Made by a program: the position numbers and the translations under genes
Notes under the pieces: model-generated
What the model was told of the DNA's origin: nothing
The model's input: only the letters and a program-made list of their open reading frames with translations
The model's database searches: none
Assembly (NCBI RefSeq): GCF_014930365.1
Contig: NZ_JABXWI010000006.1
Location: forward strand, 124,001 to 188,000
Length of the DNA stretch: 64,000 nucleotides
Source: Streptomyces caniscabiei
GTDB taxonomy: Bacteria; Actinomycetota; Actinomycetes; Streptomycetales; Streptomycetaceae
Direction of reading: 5' to 3'
Shown: positions 8,093-17,978 of the stretch, piece after piece
How positions within the stretch are numbered: the first letter of the stretch is position 1
How the letters are laid out: each line of letters opens with the position of its first letter

Positions 8093-8839
8093 ATGCACAT
8101 CTTCGGCGTGGACATCGGTGGTTCGGGGATCAAGGGCGCTCCCGTTGACCTGGACCTGGGCGACCTGGCGGACGAGCGGCACAAGGTGCTGACCCCGCAC
8201 CCGGCGACGCCGGACGCGGTGGCCGACGGGGTCAAGGAGGTCGTCGACCACTTCGGCTGGACCGGCCCGGTCGGCATCACCTTCCCCGGCGTGGTCACGG
8301 GCGGTGCCACGATCCGTACGGCGGCCAACGTCGACAAGAGCTGGATCGACGTCGACGCGCGCGCCCTGCTCGGTGAGCGGCTCGGCGGCCTGCCGGTGAC
8401 CGTGGTGAACGACGCGGACGCGGCGGGTGTGGCCGAGGTCCAGTTCGGCGCGGGCCGCGACCGGCAGGGCACGGTCATCCTGCTCACCTTCGGCACGGGC
8501 ATCGGCAGCGCGGTCTTCTCCGACGGCGTCCTCGTCCCCAACACGGAGCTGGGCCACCTGGAGCTGAACGGCCACGACGCCGAGACCCGCGCCTCCACCA
8601 AGGCCAAGGAGGACCACGAGCTGACCTACGAGCACTGGGCCAAGCGCGTCACCAAGTACCTCGCGCACGTCGAGATGCTCTTCTCGCCCGAGCTCTTCAT
8701 CATCGGCGGCGGCGTCAGCCGCAAGTCCGCGAAGTTCCTCCACCTCATCGAGGGCATCAGGGCGGAGATCGTCCCGGCCCAGCTGCAGAACAACGCGGGC
8801 ATCGTGGGCGCGGCGATGCGGGCGGCGAAGGCCGGCTAG
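8093..8839 (+). CDS. ppgK: Polyphosphate glucokinase
   Basis: ROK-type kinase that phosphorylates glucose using polyphosphate or ATP. It has 248 residues. The phosphate-binding start IFGVDIGGSGIKGAPVDL, the ITFPGVV segment, NDADAAGVAE with the catalytic aspartate, the LTFGTGIGSAVF loop and the C-terminal IIGGGVSRKSAKF are all typical. It is an independent unit between the ispH terminator and the second palindromic repeat. Confidence 0.95.
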   Translation: MHIFGVDIGGSGIKGAPVDLDLGDLADERHKVLTPHPATPDAVADGVKEVVDHFGWTGPVGITFPGVVTGGATIRTAANVDKSWIDVDARALLGERLGGLPVTVVNDADAAGVAEVQFGAGRDRQGTVILLTFGTGIGSAVFSDGVLVPNTELGHLELNGHDAETRASTKAKEDHELTYEHWAKRVTKYLAHVEMLFSPELFIIGGGVSRKSAKFLHLIEGIRAEIVPAQLQNNAGIVGAAMRAAKAG

Positions 8840-8868
8840 GGGCGCAGCCCGGGAAGGGCGTGTTGTCG

Positions 8869-9092
8869 GGTGCGGGTGCGTGGGGCTTCTCGCGCAGTTC
8901 CCCGCGCCCCTGACCCCTGCGGGCCTGAAAGACCAGGCCCGCGCCCCTGAAAGACCAGGCCCTGCGGGCCTGGAAGACCACGGTCCTGCGGGTTTGGAAA
9001 GCGACGGGGGCTGCGGGATGAAAAGCACGGGGCGCAGCCCCTGCTTTTCAGGGGCGCGGGGAACTGCGCGAGAAGCCCCACGCACCCGCACC
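8869..9092. repeat. Palindromic intergenic repeat element, copy B
   Basis: Perfect 45-bp inverted arms, 8869-8913 and 9048-9092, enclose 134 bases. These hold several imperfect direct repeats (GACCAGGCCC-type units) and a second hairpin around GAAAAGCACGGGGCGC. The inner parts match copy A at 6758-6855. Confidence 0.9.
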
Positions 9093-9140
9093 CGTACGAC
9101 GGCCCCTCGCACCCCTTCGTGCGGAGCGGCGCCGCGCCCG

Positions 9141-9929
9141 CTACCCCCGGGGCACGGTACGGCGCGGCTGGGCCGGAGGCCGTGGCGCCCGGGGTCCGAC
9201 GGGCCGGTGGTCGTACGATCCCGGTCCCCGCGCACCGGGCGCTGCTCCCCGCCCCTGCCCCCCGTCCCGGCTCTGCCCACCCTGCCCACCGACCGGGGCC
9301 CGCCCCTCCCGGCCCGAACCACCCGGCTCCCCCTCGCCGCCCCTGTCCATCTCCCGCTCGGCGGCCCGGCGGGCCATCAGCCGCAGCTTGCGCACGGTCA
9401 CGATGACGCCGGCGACGAGGGTGCCGCCGTAGAGCCAGCCGGCCTGCATGGCGAGGGCGGTGACCAGGGCCATCAGATGCCCCCCGAGGCCGCCTTCGCC
9501 CTCGGCGAGCAGCGGCAGCCCGACCGCGAAGGCGATCGGCACGACGACGGGCGCGCTCGCCAGGTCACCGCGCCGCACCCACACCGCGCCCAAGGCGCTG
9601 ACCAGCAGGAACAGCACCCCGTACACGGCGGCGGAGGCGCCGAGGAGCAGCCGGTCGAGCCCGGCCAGCACGAACATGGACACCCCGCAGAACAGCCCGC
9701 AGCCCCGCCCGGTGAGACGCGGGTTCGGCATCCGGCGCACGGCCCGCGCGACGCTCCGCACGGCTCGGACGGGGGGCGGCACGGGCCCGCGCGCGACCGG
9801 AGCACGACGCGGCACGCCCGCGCCGGGAACCCGGCCCCCTCTGCCCGCCTGCGGCGGAAGGGGCGAGGCGCCGCGCTGCGGCCCGGTGCGACGGGGATGC
9901 GGGGGGTGCGTCCTCTGCTGCTGCTCCAC
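9141..9929 (-). CDS. DUF6542-type integral membrane protein
   Basis: A 262-residue protein with a basic, proline-rich N-terminal tail, four predicted membrane helices at about residues 76-175 (FVLAGLDRLLLGASAAVYGV, VVPIAFAVGLPLL, MALVTALAMQAGW, TLVAGVIVTV) and a G/R/P-rich cytoplasmic tail. GTG at 9929 follows TAAGTT by six bases, so a leaderless promoter is likely. It is divergent from ychF; the same arrangement is recalled from other Streptomyces. Function unknown. Confidence 0.8.
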   Translation of the reverse strand: MEQQQRTHPPHPRRTGPQRGASPLPPQAGRGGRVPGAGVPRRAPVARGPVPPPVRAVRSVARAVRRMPNPRLTGRGCGLFCGVSMFVLAGLDRLLLGASAAVYGVLFLLVSALGAVWVRRGDLASAPVVVPIAFAVGLPLLAEGEGGLGGHLMALVTALAMQAGWLYGGTLVAGVIVTVRKLRLMARRAAEREMDRGGEGEPGGSGREGRAPVGGQGGQSRDGGQGRGAAPGARGPGSYDHRPVGPRAPRPPAQPRRTVPRG

Positions 9930-10164
9930 TCGTCCAACTTAGGTCGGTTAATGTGCCGAATGGGTTCACAGACACGCCGTCGAGCGGACCTTGGCCAAGC
10001 GTTCGATACCTCGCCGGGTCGGGTGCCGGTACGCCGTAAACTGGGGGATCGGCCGGCCTTCCGGCCGCTGGGGCACGATCCGCCGGACAGGCTCCGGGCC
10101 GGCCCCAGGCCCAGCCGCTCCAGCCCCGGCCGCCTGGCCCTCCTACGTACGGGAAGTCGCAAAC

Positions 10165-11253
<1,089 letters not shown>

Positions 11254-11302
11254 CGGGTGACTTACCACGACTTAGCTGATCTTGCAAATGTGCAGTTCAG
11301 GT

Positions 11303-11330
11303 GGGGTCTGTCTCTTCGGAGGCAGGCCCC
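11303..11330 (+). terminator. Terminator downstream of ychF
   Basis: GGGGTCTGTCT pairs with AGGCAGGCCCC (two G-U pairs) around CTTCGG, followed by TTTC. Confidence 0.7.
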
Positions 11331-11556
11331 TTTCTCGTCCCCGTGCTGACTTGGTGCTGACCTGTGAGCACCTCTCATCACCCCACATCAGCCCTCCCGT
11401 GCTGGTTCTGTGCTGACCTGTGGGCGTAGCTCCGCATGGGGAAAACAGATGCGGTCTAGTAGCCCCGCACATGACTTCTTCACTCGCCCGCAGGGGCTCA
11501 CGGAAACAATCTTGCCCCTTCCTGACGTTCTCGATCTTCGAGTCGAGGAGGGGAAG

Positions 11557-12447
11557 GTGTCGGGCCTGAAGTTGTTCCACATGACGAACAGCGGCGTGAC
11601 CGAGGTCACGCCGCGTCTTGCCGAGGTCGAGGCGGATGTGCAGGGCCTCGTCGAGGCGCACATGGAGGCGATGCTGGGGGTGCGGTTTCTGGCGAGCGAG
11701 TACGTCATTGACTGTGCTGATGGCGGACGGATCGACTCGTTGGGGCTCGATGAGAACGGGGCGCCGGTGGTCGTGGAGTACAAGCGCGGCACCGATGCCG
11801 GAGTGATCAACCAGGGCCTCTACTACATGTCGTGGCTGATGGCTCACAAGGACGCCTTCCGGAACCTGGTCCGCGACCGGCTCGGGGCATCGGCCGCGTC
11901 CCAGGTCCTGTGGAGCGCACCCCGGCTGATCTGCGTCGCCGGCGACTTCACCCGCTACGACGCGCACGCGGTACGCGAGCACCGGCGCAGCATCGACCTG
12001 GTTCGCTACCGGTTCTTCGACAAGGACCTCATCGGACTTGAGACCGTGGCTTCCGTCACCGGGCGGACATCGGCCGCGAGGCCGGTTCGCCGGGGCGCGG
12101 TCGGGCTGCCGCCTGTCCGCGGGCAGGGCGGAGCGCTGGCAGAGCTGGCGGAGGTGGTCGATGAGGTGCTGCTCGGTCTCGGGGATGGCGTCAGCCGGGT
12201 GCAGCGCAAGCAGTACCGGGCGTATCAGCGCCTGCGGAACTTCGCCTGCGTCTGCCCGCCCCAGAAGACGAAGCTCCTCGTCTACCTCAAGGTCGACCCG
12301 AAGGAGGTGGACCTCATTCCCGGCTTCACCCGGGATGTGACGGAACTCGGCCACCACGGTACGGGTGACTTGGAGGTGCAGTTGCGCTCTGAGCGGGACC
12401 TGGAGCGGGCTATGGGCGTCTTCCGCGCCAGCTACGCGGCGGCGTAA
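11557..12447 (+). CDS. DUF5655 protein with NucS-like nuclease fold N-terminus
   Basis: A 296-residue protein. The N-terminal half contains a D...E-x-K signature (GGRIDSLGLDENGAPVVVEY followed by K; D60, E74, K76) typical of restriction-like PD-(D/E)xK nucleases related to NucS/DUF91. Residues about 195-296 form a DUF5655 domain ending in FRASYAAA. GTG at 11557 is preceded by GAGGAGGGGAAG, an excellent ribosome site, and SGLKLF matches the usual family start. A decayed copy of the same C-terminus lies at 33490-33591. Probably a DNA-metabolism or defence gene; activity untested. Confidence 0.85.
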   Translation: MSGLKLFHMTNSGVTEVTPRLAEVEADVQGLVEAHMEAMLGVRFLASEYVIDCADGGRIDSLGLDENGAPVVVEYKRGTDAGVINQGLYYMSWLMAHKDAFRNLVRDRLGASAASQVLWSAPRLICVAGDFTRYDAHAVREHRRSIDLVRYRFFDKDLIGLETVASVTGRTSAARPVRRGAVGLPPVRGQGGALAELAEVVDEVLLGLGDGVSRVQRKQYRAYQRLRNFACVCPPQKTKLLVYLKVDPKEVDLIPGFTRDVTELGHHGTGDLEVQLRSERDLERAMGVFRASYAAA

Positions 12448-12535
12448 CCTCCAGCGCGCTTTGACATGAGCGGATGCGGAACTCGGCCGCTGTGGATGTG
12501 GTGGGGGTTGTGCCTTCCGATGTAGATGACAGGTA

Positions 12536-12605
12536 GTGGCGGTGGACCATCAATGATGCGTGGTATCGCCGGTTTGGCCAACCGGCGATACCACGCTATG
12601 TTGCC
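12536..12605. repeat. Conserved hairpin element, copy 1
   Basis: Arms 12558-12574 (GCGTGGTATCGCCGGTT) and 12580-12596 form a perfect 17-bp stem with loop TGGCC, followed by GCTATGTTGCC. The upstream GTGGCGGTGGACCATC is shared with copy 2 at 33.7 kb. It lies 88 bases after the DUF5655 stop. There is no T-tract, so it is not a standard terminator. Confidence 0.9.
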
Positions 12606-13261
12606 TCGCTTCGAAAGCAGAGGGCGTTCATCTGCCTCGGGCCGTCATCAGCTCCCCGTGGTTCAAGGCAGTGTCTCCCGACCGACGGAACGGATCACCT
12701 AACTCAACGGGCCTAGGCCGCTGGGAACCTCCACCTGCCGCTATTGAACGGGCGACCTCCGCTGCAGTGGTTGTTGTTTGTGTACGAGCGATGTCCGGGG
12801 CATGGTTCAGGCCGCCGAGCCCCGAAAGGCCGCATGGAAGCGGGCCGAGGCGTGGTGCCGCTTCAGTAGCCCCAGCCCGCCGCTCGCAACGACGTATTCA
12901 CGTTTCGTCGGTGGCGTCAGTTCCCCAGCCAATTGATGATGGTGACCGCTGTCTGGCAGCCCGTCAGTGCAGCCATGCCAGGGGGTGTGGCCAGCCAGTT
13001 GCCGACGTTACGGATCACGGCCGTTCCTGCCCGGCCTCGCTCAGCGACATAGATGCGGACAAGCCCCATCTGTTTTTTCCCCGGCAGCCTCATGTCCTGT
13101 TCCCTCCTGCTGATCGAAGGGAGGTCGTCGCGTCGCCCCCCTATGACCAGCGTCGGTCGGGGCGCCACCGGGGGGACGGGAGGTGATACCGGTTGACGAA
13201 AGAAGTCCGCGCACGGAAATCTGGTCTTGGCGAGTTGACGCCAGTTGACAAGGGAGTGTTC
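12606..13261. other. Intergenic region, no convincing gene
   Basis: About 650 bases between hairpin copy 1 and the HTH gene. Open frames here are short and have poor third-position GC on both strands. A GGGAGG at 13178-13183 could serve a TTG start at 13193 for the next gene. No RNA gene or attachment site was recognised. Confidence 0.5.
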
Positions 13262-14128
13262 ATGCCGAGGCGAATGGTGACTCTTCCCGGCGAGGAAGAA
13301 CTCCCGGCGGGGCCGCTTAGGGAACTCACCGTCGGCATGTACGAGTTGTATGTCGCAGCGGGCTGCCCGAGTCTGCGCGACATCAGCAAGGCCATCACCG
13401 GTCACGACGCTGCCCCCACCACGGTGAGCCACGAACGCATACGGCAAGTCCTCACCGGCAGGGGGGACAGCGCCAGTTGTTCGGTCGTCGTCGCGATTGT
13501 GCTGGTGCTTGCCAGCATGGCTCGGCCGGCCCGCGATGCGGATGCGGAAGCCGACCGGTTCTCAAGGCTTTGGCGCGTGGTGGCCAGCCTTGACCCCTGG
13601 AAGCCCTTCCGACCGGGCCTCGATGTGCGCAACAGCAGCTCTGCGTCGCTCCCCCACAGCGACGACGACCAGGCCGTACTAGATGTCAGGCAGTTCGCCA
13701 GCCGATCGCCTAGGGACATCGCGCGGCATCTGTGCCAGGTCGGGGCCGACGAAGGCGTCGAGGCATTCCTTACGGGCCTTGTCCGGCTGAGCGACGCCAT
13801 GATGATCATCCGCCTGGTCGAACAACTGCGGATGGCGGGCCTGCATGAGACCGCTCAGCGCCTTATCGAAGTGTCGGCGCAGAACCTGCCGTTTCACGAT
13901 CTGAGCGAGCTCGTGTGGCGCTTTTTCAAGGAGGAGTGGCGTGTCCATTCCTTGTTGATGGCCATTGCGCGCAGCCGTACCCCCAGAGAGGTGTACGAGT
14001 TGTGGTGGCAATTGGCGGAACGTCGGCAACCAGAGGCAGAAGCCCTGAAGGACCTGTTCAAGCAGCTGCGAAGCGATGACGGCAACGCAGAGTTGGAACG
14101 ACTGCTGACAGAGACTGACGCCGACTAG
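13262..14128 (+). CDS. HTH-domain protein of unknown function
   Basis: About 288 residues. The N-terminus (LRELTVGMYELYVAAGCPSL, then RDISKAI...VSHERIRQVLTGRG) looks like a helix-turn-helix unit of the XRE-like type found beside actinobacterial signalling and defence proteins; the rest is a helical, HEAT-like region without recognisable catalytic residues. ATG at 13262 has AAGGGAG at good spacing. An in-frame TTG at 13193 would add 23 residues, but these codons have low GC3. First gene of the phosphorothioation island; possibly a regulator. Confidence 0.6.
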   Translation: MPRRMVTLPGEEELPAGPLRELTVGMYELYVAAGCPSLRDISKAITGHDAAPTTVSHERIRQVLTGRGDSASCSVVVAIVLVLASMARPARDADAEADRFSRLWRVVASLDPWKPFRPGLDVRNSSSASLPHSDDDQAVLDVRQFASRSPRDIARHLCQVGADEGVEAFLTGLVRLSDAMMIIRLVEQLRMAGLHETAQRLIEVSAQNLPFHDLSELVWRFFKEEWRVHSLLMAIARSRTPREVYELWWQLAERRQPEAEALKDLFKQLRSDDGNAELERLLTETDAD

Positions 14129-14500
14129 ATCCCGGCGGGGCAGCGGAGCCAAACGACCACAGCACTGTGATCTGGACTCGGCGCGGCGACGTGGGGTGGG
14201 CGCATCGCCCTCGGCGAACGGGCCGGTGTCGCACGTGAGGATCAGTACCGCGGGTACCCGTAGCCGCTGCTGTGGGCCGCAGTGAGGCCGGGCTACGACC
14301 GTCTCTGGCCGAGTAGCGATCAAAGAGGCCAACTATCGAGCAACGTCGCAACAAGTACTCGGAGTCGAATTCCGCGATCGCGGCAACGTCCGTGGGTAGC
14401 TGGGAGGCGTGGCTCCGGGTAAGCCCGGTAGCCGAAGCGGGCGTCACGTAAGGTTCGGTGCTGTCGCATACTGGCCTGTCCGTGGAATCAGGGGACACCG
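14129..14500. other. Intergenic region upstream of the PT-associated methyltransferase
   Basis: About 370 bases without a convincing gene. CATACTGG at about 14467 resembles the TACTGT -10 box of the PAPS-reductase-like gene at 17.9 kb, but no matching -35 is clear. Confidence 0.4.
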
Positions 14501-15943
14501 ATGACACAGCAGCTTTGGAGCAGCCAGAGGCATCGGACCGCCATTGGCCGCGTCGGCCTCTCGCTACCGGCCCGTCGTGCAGTTGGCGACCTTCAGCTGG
14601 AACCAGACGTGGGTGTACTGGACTACGGGTGCGGACGTGGCGGCGATGTACGGGCTCTGCAGCACCTTGGCCTTGAGGCCGCAGGGTGGGACCCGGTGCA
14701 TTTCCCGGATGGACGGCGTGAGCCTGCCGAGGTAGTCCTTCTCACCTATGTCCTGAACGTCATTGAGAACCCCGCTGAACGACGAGAGACGCTCCTCCGC
14801 GCCTGGAATCTCGCCAAATCCGTGCTCGTGGTGTCCGCCCGGTTGAGGTGGGAGCGCAACCAGATCAAAGGCACGGAGTATGGCGACGGCATCCTCACTC
14901 AGCGCCGTACCTTCCAACACCTCTACGCCGCCGGCGAGCTTCGCGACTACGTTGAGGAGGCCACAGGCGTCCGCTGCCTGTCGGCGGCGCCGGGCATCGT
15001 CTATGCCTTCAAGGACGATGCGGCCCGCCTGAGCTACCTCGCCCGCCAGGTTGCCCCGGACGGGGGGTGGCTGGCGTCCGAGGACACCGCCTCGGCGATC
15101 ACTTCGGTGGTTGATCATCTCGAACAGCGGGGCCGGATGCCTCAGCTTGAGGAAATGCCGCAGCCCATCATCAGCCTCCTCGGCCACCTGCGCCCTGCTG
15201 AACTGAAGCGGCTTGCCGAGCAGGAAGCCGACCCCGTGAAGGTGGAACGGAGCGCCGAACGCGGAGCCCTTGACACGCTGCAGTTCCTCGCTTTGGAGCT
15301 GTTCCATGGCCGAGGCCCCGTGAGCAGTCTGCCCCTGCCCGTACAACTGGACATCCGCGCGTTCTTCCCCTCGTACACCGAGGCGTGCCAGCGAGCCGAT
15401 CGCCTGCTGTTCAAGCTGCGTGACGACGCATACGTCCGCCGCGCGATGAACGGATCGATCGCCGGCAAATTCACCGCGACCGCCCTGTACGTGCACCGCC
15501 GCGCACTTCACCGGATCCCGGCCGTGCTGCGCCTGTACGAGCAGTGCGCGAGCATCGCTGCCGGCCGTCCCGGCGAGTGGTCCGTCGTCAAGCTCCGCCA
15601 CCAGGGCCGTGGCGTCAGCTGGCTCGACTACCCCGAGTTCGACACGGACCCCCACCCGCGTCTCGCGGCGTCGTACGCCGTCGACCTGAAGACCCTCAAG
15701 TCCTCCTTCACCTCGTACGCGGACTCCACCAACCGTCCCCTGCTGCACCGCAAGCACGAGTTCCTTGCCGAGGACGATCCCGACGCACCCAAATACCGGA
15801 GGCTCACGGACGCCGAGGTTCGCGCCGGCCTCTACGAGAGCCCGCACCTGATCGGCACGGAAGAAGGCTGGGAACGCGAACTCGTACGCTGCGAGCGGGA
15901 GTTGCGAGGCCACCGGCTCGTACGCCGCACAGCCAGCACCTGA
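14501..15943 (+). CDS. DNA phosphorothioation-associated putative methyltransferase
   Basis: A 480-residue protein of the family described as DNA phosphorothioation-associated putative methyltransferase, usually found with dnd genes. The N-terminal signature RTAIGRVGLSLPARRAV is followed by a SAM-binding motif VLDYGCGRGGDVRAL (about residues 39-53), GWDPVHFPDG and VVLLTYVLNVIENPAERRE. The C-terminal half is helical and family-specific. ATG at 14501 has AGGGGA at normal spacing. Substrate unknown. Its presence beside an ssp rather than dnd cluster is noteworthy. Confidence 0.88.
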   Translation: MTQQLWSSQRHRTAIGRVGLSLPARRAVGDLQLEPDVGVLDYGCGRGGDVRALQHLGLEAAGWDPVHFPDGRREPAEVVLLTYVLNVIENPAERRETLLRAWNLAKSVLVVSARLRWERNQIKGTEYGDGILTQRRTFQHLYAAGELRDYVEEATGVRCLSAAPGIVYAFKDDAARLSYLARQVAPDGGWLASEDTASAITSVVDHLEQRGRMPQLEEMPQPIISLLGHLRPAELKRLAEQEADPVKVERSAERGALDTLQFLALELFHGRGPVSSLPLPVQLDIRAFFPSYTEACQRADRLLFKLRDDAYVRRAMNGSIAGKFTATALYVHRRALHRIPAVLRLYEQCASIAAGRPGEWSVVKLRHQGRGVSWLDYPEFDTDPHPRLAASYAVDLKTLKSSFTSYADSTNRPLLHRKHEFLAEDDPDAPKYRRLTDAEVRAGLYESPHLIGTEEGWERELVRCERELRGHRLVRRTAST

Positions 15944-16002
15944 GCGTCACATAGGCTCTCGACACCGGAGCGATTGTCAGTGCCGTGTGCCACGCTCCAC
16001 CC

Positions 16003-16854
16003 GTGACCACTACCCGGATGGAGGGCCCCTGCCTGCCCTCATACCGCACGCTGTCCACCCTCGCGCTGTCCGAGCCCGAGGACCACGTCCGTGAACTCAC
16101 CGACTGGGTGGAGCACGCCTCCGCCGTCACCGCCCTCCCCGGGGCACAGAACAGCTGGGATACGGCCTACAAGTGGCTGCGCCTCGCGCAGGGCCTGCGC
16201 ACGGTGACGTTCGACATGTCCTACGACGACGGCGGAATGTGCTCGGCCGGCCTCGACTTCGACGCCGTCTGGACCGAGATGATGGAGGAGTGGCAGCGAC
16301 ATCAGGTCCGTCTCGGCTACCTGCGCGTAGCACTTGAAGGATTCGTCCGGCTGCTGCACCCGGGTACTTCCGAGCCTGGACTGGCCGTCGAGGCCGCAGA
16401 ACAGCGACTGCACCACCACGGCGACTCATGGCTGGTGCATGCACGCGCGGTCGCCGATCATCTGCGGATGCATGCGCCGGACGGGGTTCTGGGCGTCGGC
16501 ACGCCGGTGGCGGCAGCGGTCACCCAGGCGATTGCCTTGCACGACATGGCAGTCCGGGGCCGTGCCGCCATCCTCGAGCCGGACAGCGACGCGGACGGGA
16601 AGGTCTTTCCCACCGGGCACGGCGAGGTCTGCGCGGTCAAGGAAGCCTCCACGGTGCTGCTGCTGGGAATCCAGCTGCTGATGGCGGCAGCGGTGCAGGA
16701 GGACCGCGTCGCCGTCTTCGACGACAAGTACCTTCTCGACGGCATGTGGATTCCCGACGCATCGGGCGGCAGCCGCTGGGTGGATGAAGAGATGCCCTAC
16801 GGCGAGTACCTCTCCGTGCTCCACCTTCAGCCCGGCGAGCCGCCCGAGCTCTGA
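16003..16854 (+). CDS. Conserved hypothetical protein in the PT island
   Basis: About 283 residues, mostly helical, with no motif I recognise; W, D and H are frequent (DTAYKWLRLAQGLRTVTFDM, FDAVWTEMMEEWQRHQVRLG). The start is uncertain: GTG at 15985, GTG at 16003 and ATG at 16018 are in frame and none has a strong ribosome site; 16003 is a compromise. It follows the methyltransferase by about 60 bases in the same direction and may be co-transcribed. A bidirectional terminator separates it from the convergent PAPS-reductase-like gene. Confidence 0.65.
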   Translation: MTTTRMEGPCLPSYRTLSTLALSEPEDHVRELTDWVEHASAVTALPGAQNSWDTAYKWLRLAQGLRTVTFDMSYDDGGMCSAGLDFDAVWTEMMEEWQRHQVRLGYLRVALEGFVRLLHPGTSEPGLAVEAAEQRLHHHGDSWLVHARAVADHLRMHAPDGVLGVGTPVAAAVTQAIALHDMAVRGRAAILEPDSDADGKVFPTGHGEVCAVKEASTVLLLGIQLLMAAAVQEDRVAVFDDKYLLDGMWIPDASGGSRWVDEEMPYGEYLSVLHLQPGEPPEL

Positions 16855-16905
16855 TTCCGCCACGGGCAGTGGCCCGCAGCGATCACGACGGCAGCCCAGG
16901 GGAAA

Positions 16906-16949
16906 ACGACGGGTGGGCCCGAAGCCATGGCTTCAGGCCCACCCGTCGT
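16906..16949. terminator. Strong bidirectional hairpin terminator
   Basis: ACGACGGGTGGGCC pairs perfectly with GGCCCACCCGTCGT; after one mismatch the stem continues with GAAGCC/GGCTTC around a two-base loop. It lies exactly between convergent genes ending at 16854 and 16967. Confidence 0.85.
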
Positions 16950-16966
16950 GGCCTGCTCGACACCTA

Positions 16967-17860
16967 TCAGGTCATGCACCATCCGGAGTCGCATGCACCT
17001 TCATCCTCATCGGCGTCGCCTTCCCCCGGGCTCTCATCGGGGATGGCTTGAGTGAGCGGGATCCCGTACCTCGTGAGATAGACGGCATCCCGCCCGAGTG
17101 CAGCCCGCCGTTGGTTGATTGTCTCCTCCAGCCGGACCGACTGAGCGAACAACTCCGGCTCGTGCCGACGCTGGTGGCGCCAGGCGCCGACTGTGCGGAA
17201 GGGGCAGAAGAAGCAGGAGCTCTTAGGCGGTACCGGCAGGCCGGCCTCGGTGATGATGCGCTCGCAGTCGTCCCGGCGCAGCCCGAGATCGAGGAGGGGG
17301 TATTCGATGACCTCGTGAGCTTCCCGCCGCCGGCGGTTGGCGCGATGGATTTCGTCGACCGAGATGCCGATGCCGACCGCCGCTGGCTCCTCCGCGGTGG
17401 CGCCATGGTCCCGAAGCCACCGCCCGACCACCTTGATCTTGAAGTCGGCGGTGCAGTTGCGGCGGCCAGGAGCGCCGTTGGCCATGCGGACCGGGATGGG
17501 GATCGACCGAGTGTCCGGCCGGTTCAGCCGCTGCATGAGCGTTTCCGTGGCCCCGTCGCGGCGACGGCGCTTGAGTTCGTGGACGTCCAGTCCCGCACGG
17601 GCGGCGTACGGGATGGCGATCTCGCGGACGTAGTCGAGGGTCGCGGGGTGCTCGCTGTCGTCGCCGACGTTGGCGAACAAAAAGGTGCGGAAGTCGATCT
17701 CTCGCTGAACGGCCAGCACGAGCAGGGCGGTGCTCTGGACACCGCCTCCGTAGGAAACGACCTTCATCGGAGGACGGTTGGGCTCGCGGGGAGCGGCCTT
17801 GGGGATGGAGTCGGTGGGATCGGCGTGATGGTCTCCGGTGCGCTGCTGCAAGATCGACAT
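16967..17860 (-). CDS. PAPS-reductase-like ATP pyrophosphatase (second in island)
   Basis: A 297-residue member of the phosphoadenosine-phosphosulfate-reductase / DndC-like superfamily. The PP-loop VVSYGGGVQSTALL (about residues 34-47), RNCTADFKIKVVGRW and a C-terminal CFFC pair (KSSCFFCPFRTVGAW) are visible. Such proteins activate a substrate with ATP and often move sulfur using paired cysteines. ATG at 17860 is chosen because a good promoter ends seven bases upstream (leaderless); ATG at 17767 directly before the PP-loop lacks a ribosome site. It is distinct from SspD at 29.6 kb and resembles the protein at 43.6 kb. Confidence 0.8.
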   Translation of the reverse strand: MSILQQRTGDHHADPTDSIPKAAPREPNRPPMKVVSYGGGVQSTALLVLAVQREIDFRTFLFANVGDDSEHPATLDYVREIAIPYAARAGLDVHELKRRRRDGATETLMQRLNRPDTRSIPIPVRMANGAPGRRNCTADFKIKVVGRWLRDHGATAEEPAAVGIGISVDEIHRANRRRREAHEVIEYPLLDLGLRRDDCERIITEAGLPVPPKSSCFFCPFRTVGAWRHQRRHEPELFAQSVRLEETINQRRAALGRDAVYLTRYGIPLTQAIPDESPGEGDADEDEGACDSGWCMT

Positions 17861-17867
17861 ATGAGAG

Positions 17868-17896
17868 ACAGTATGGATCGACCATTCGAGAATCAA
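17868..17896 (-). promoter_or_regulatory. Promoter of the PAPS-reductase-like gene
   Basis: On the minus strand TTGATT (17896-17891), a 17-base spacer and TACTGT (17873-17868) form a near-consensus promoter. The ATG at 17860 is seven bases after the -10 box, so the transcript is likely leaderless. Confidence 0.55.
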
Positions 17897-17978
17897 GTGT
17901 TTCTCTCCCAGCTGCTGGCGAACAGGGCATGAGCCGTCCGCGGGCGTCGGCAACCGCGTACCGGCCGGGAACGGCGGT

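Noticed and set aside
5407..8607. A 1,066-codon minus-strand open frame across xseA, ispH and ppgK
   Set aside because: Only the xseA part is conserved; the remainder is antisense to clear ispH and ppgK genes and has the mirrored codon bias typical of high-GC shadows.
11254..11556. A tRNA-type attachment site at the core/accessory border
   Set aside because: No cloverleaf and no matching direct repeat further right could be recognised; only a terminator and short GTGCTGACC-like repeats are present.
12558..12605. Treating the conserved hairpins as ordinary terminators
   Set aside because: No T-run follows, the downstream GCTATGTT tail is conserved, and copies occur in a divergent intergenic region and in a gene leader.
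13679..15913. Long minus-strand frames opposite the HTH and methyltransferase genes
   Set aside because: They mirror genes with good family matches and ribosome sites on the plus strand.
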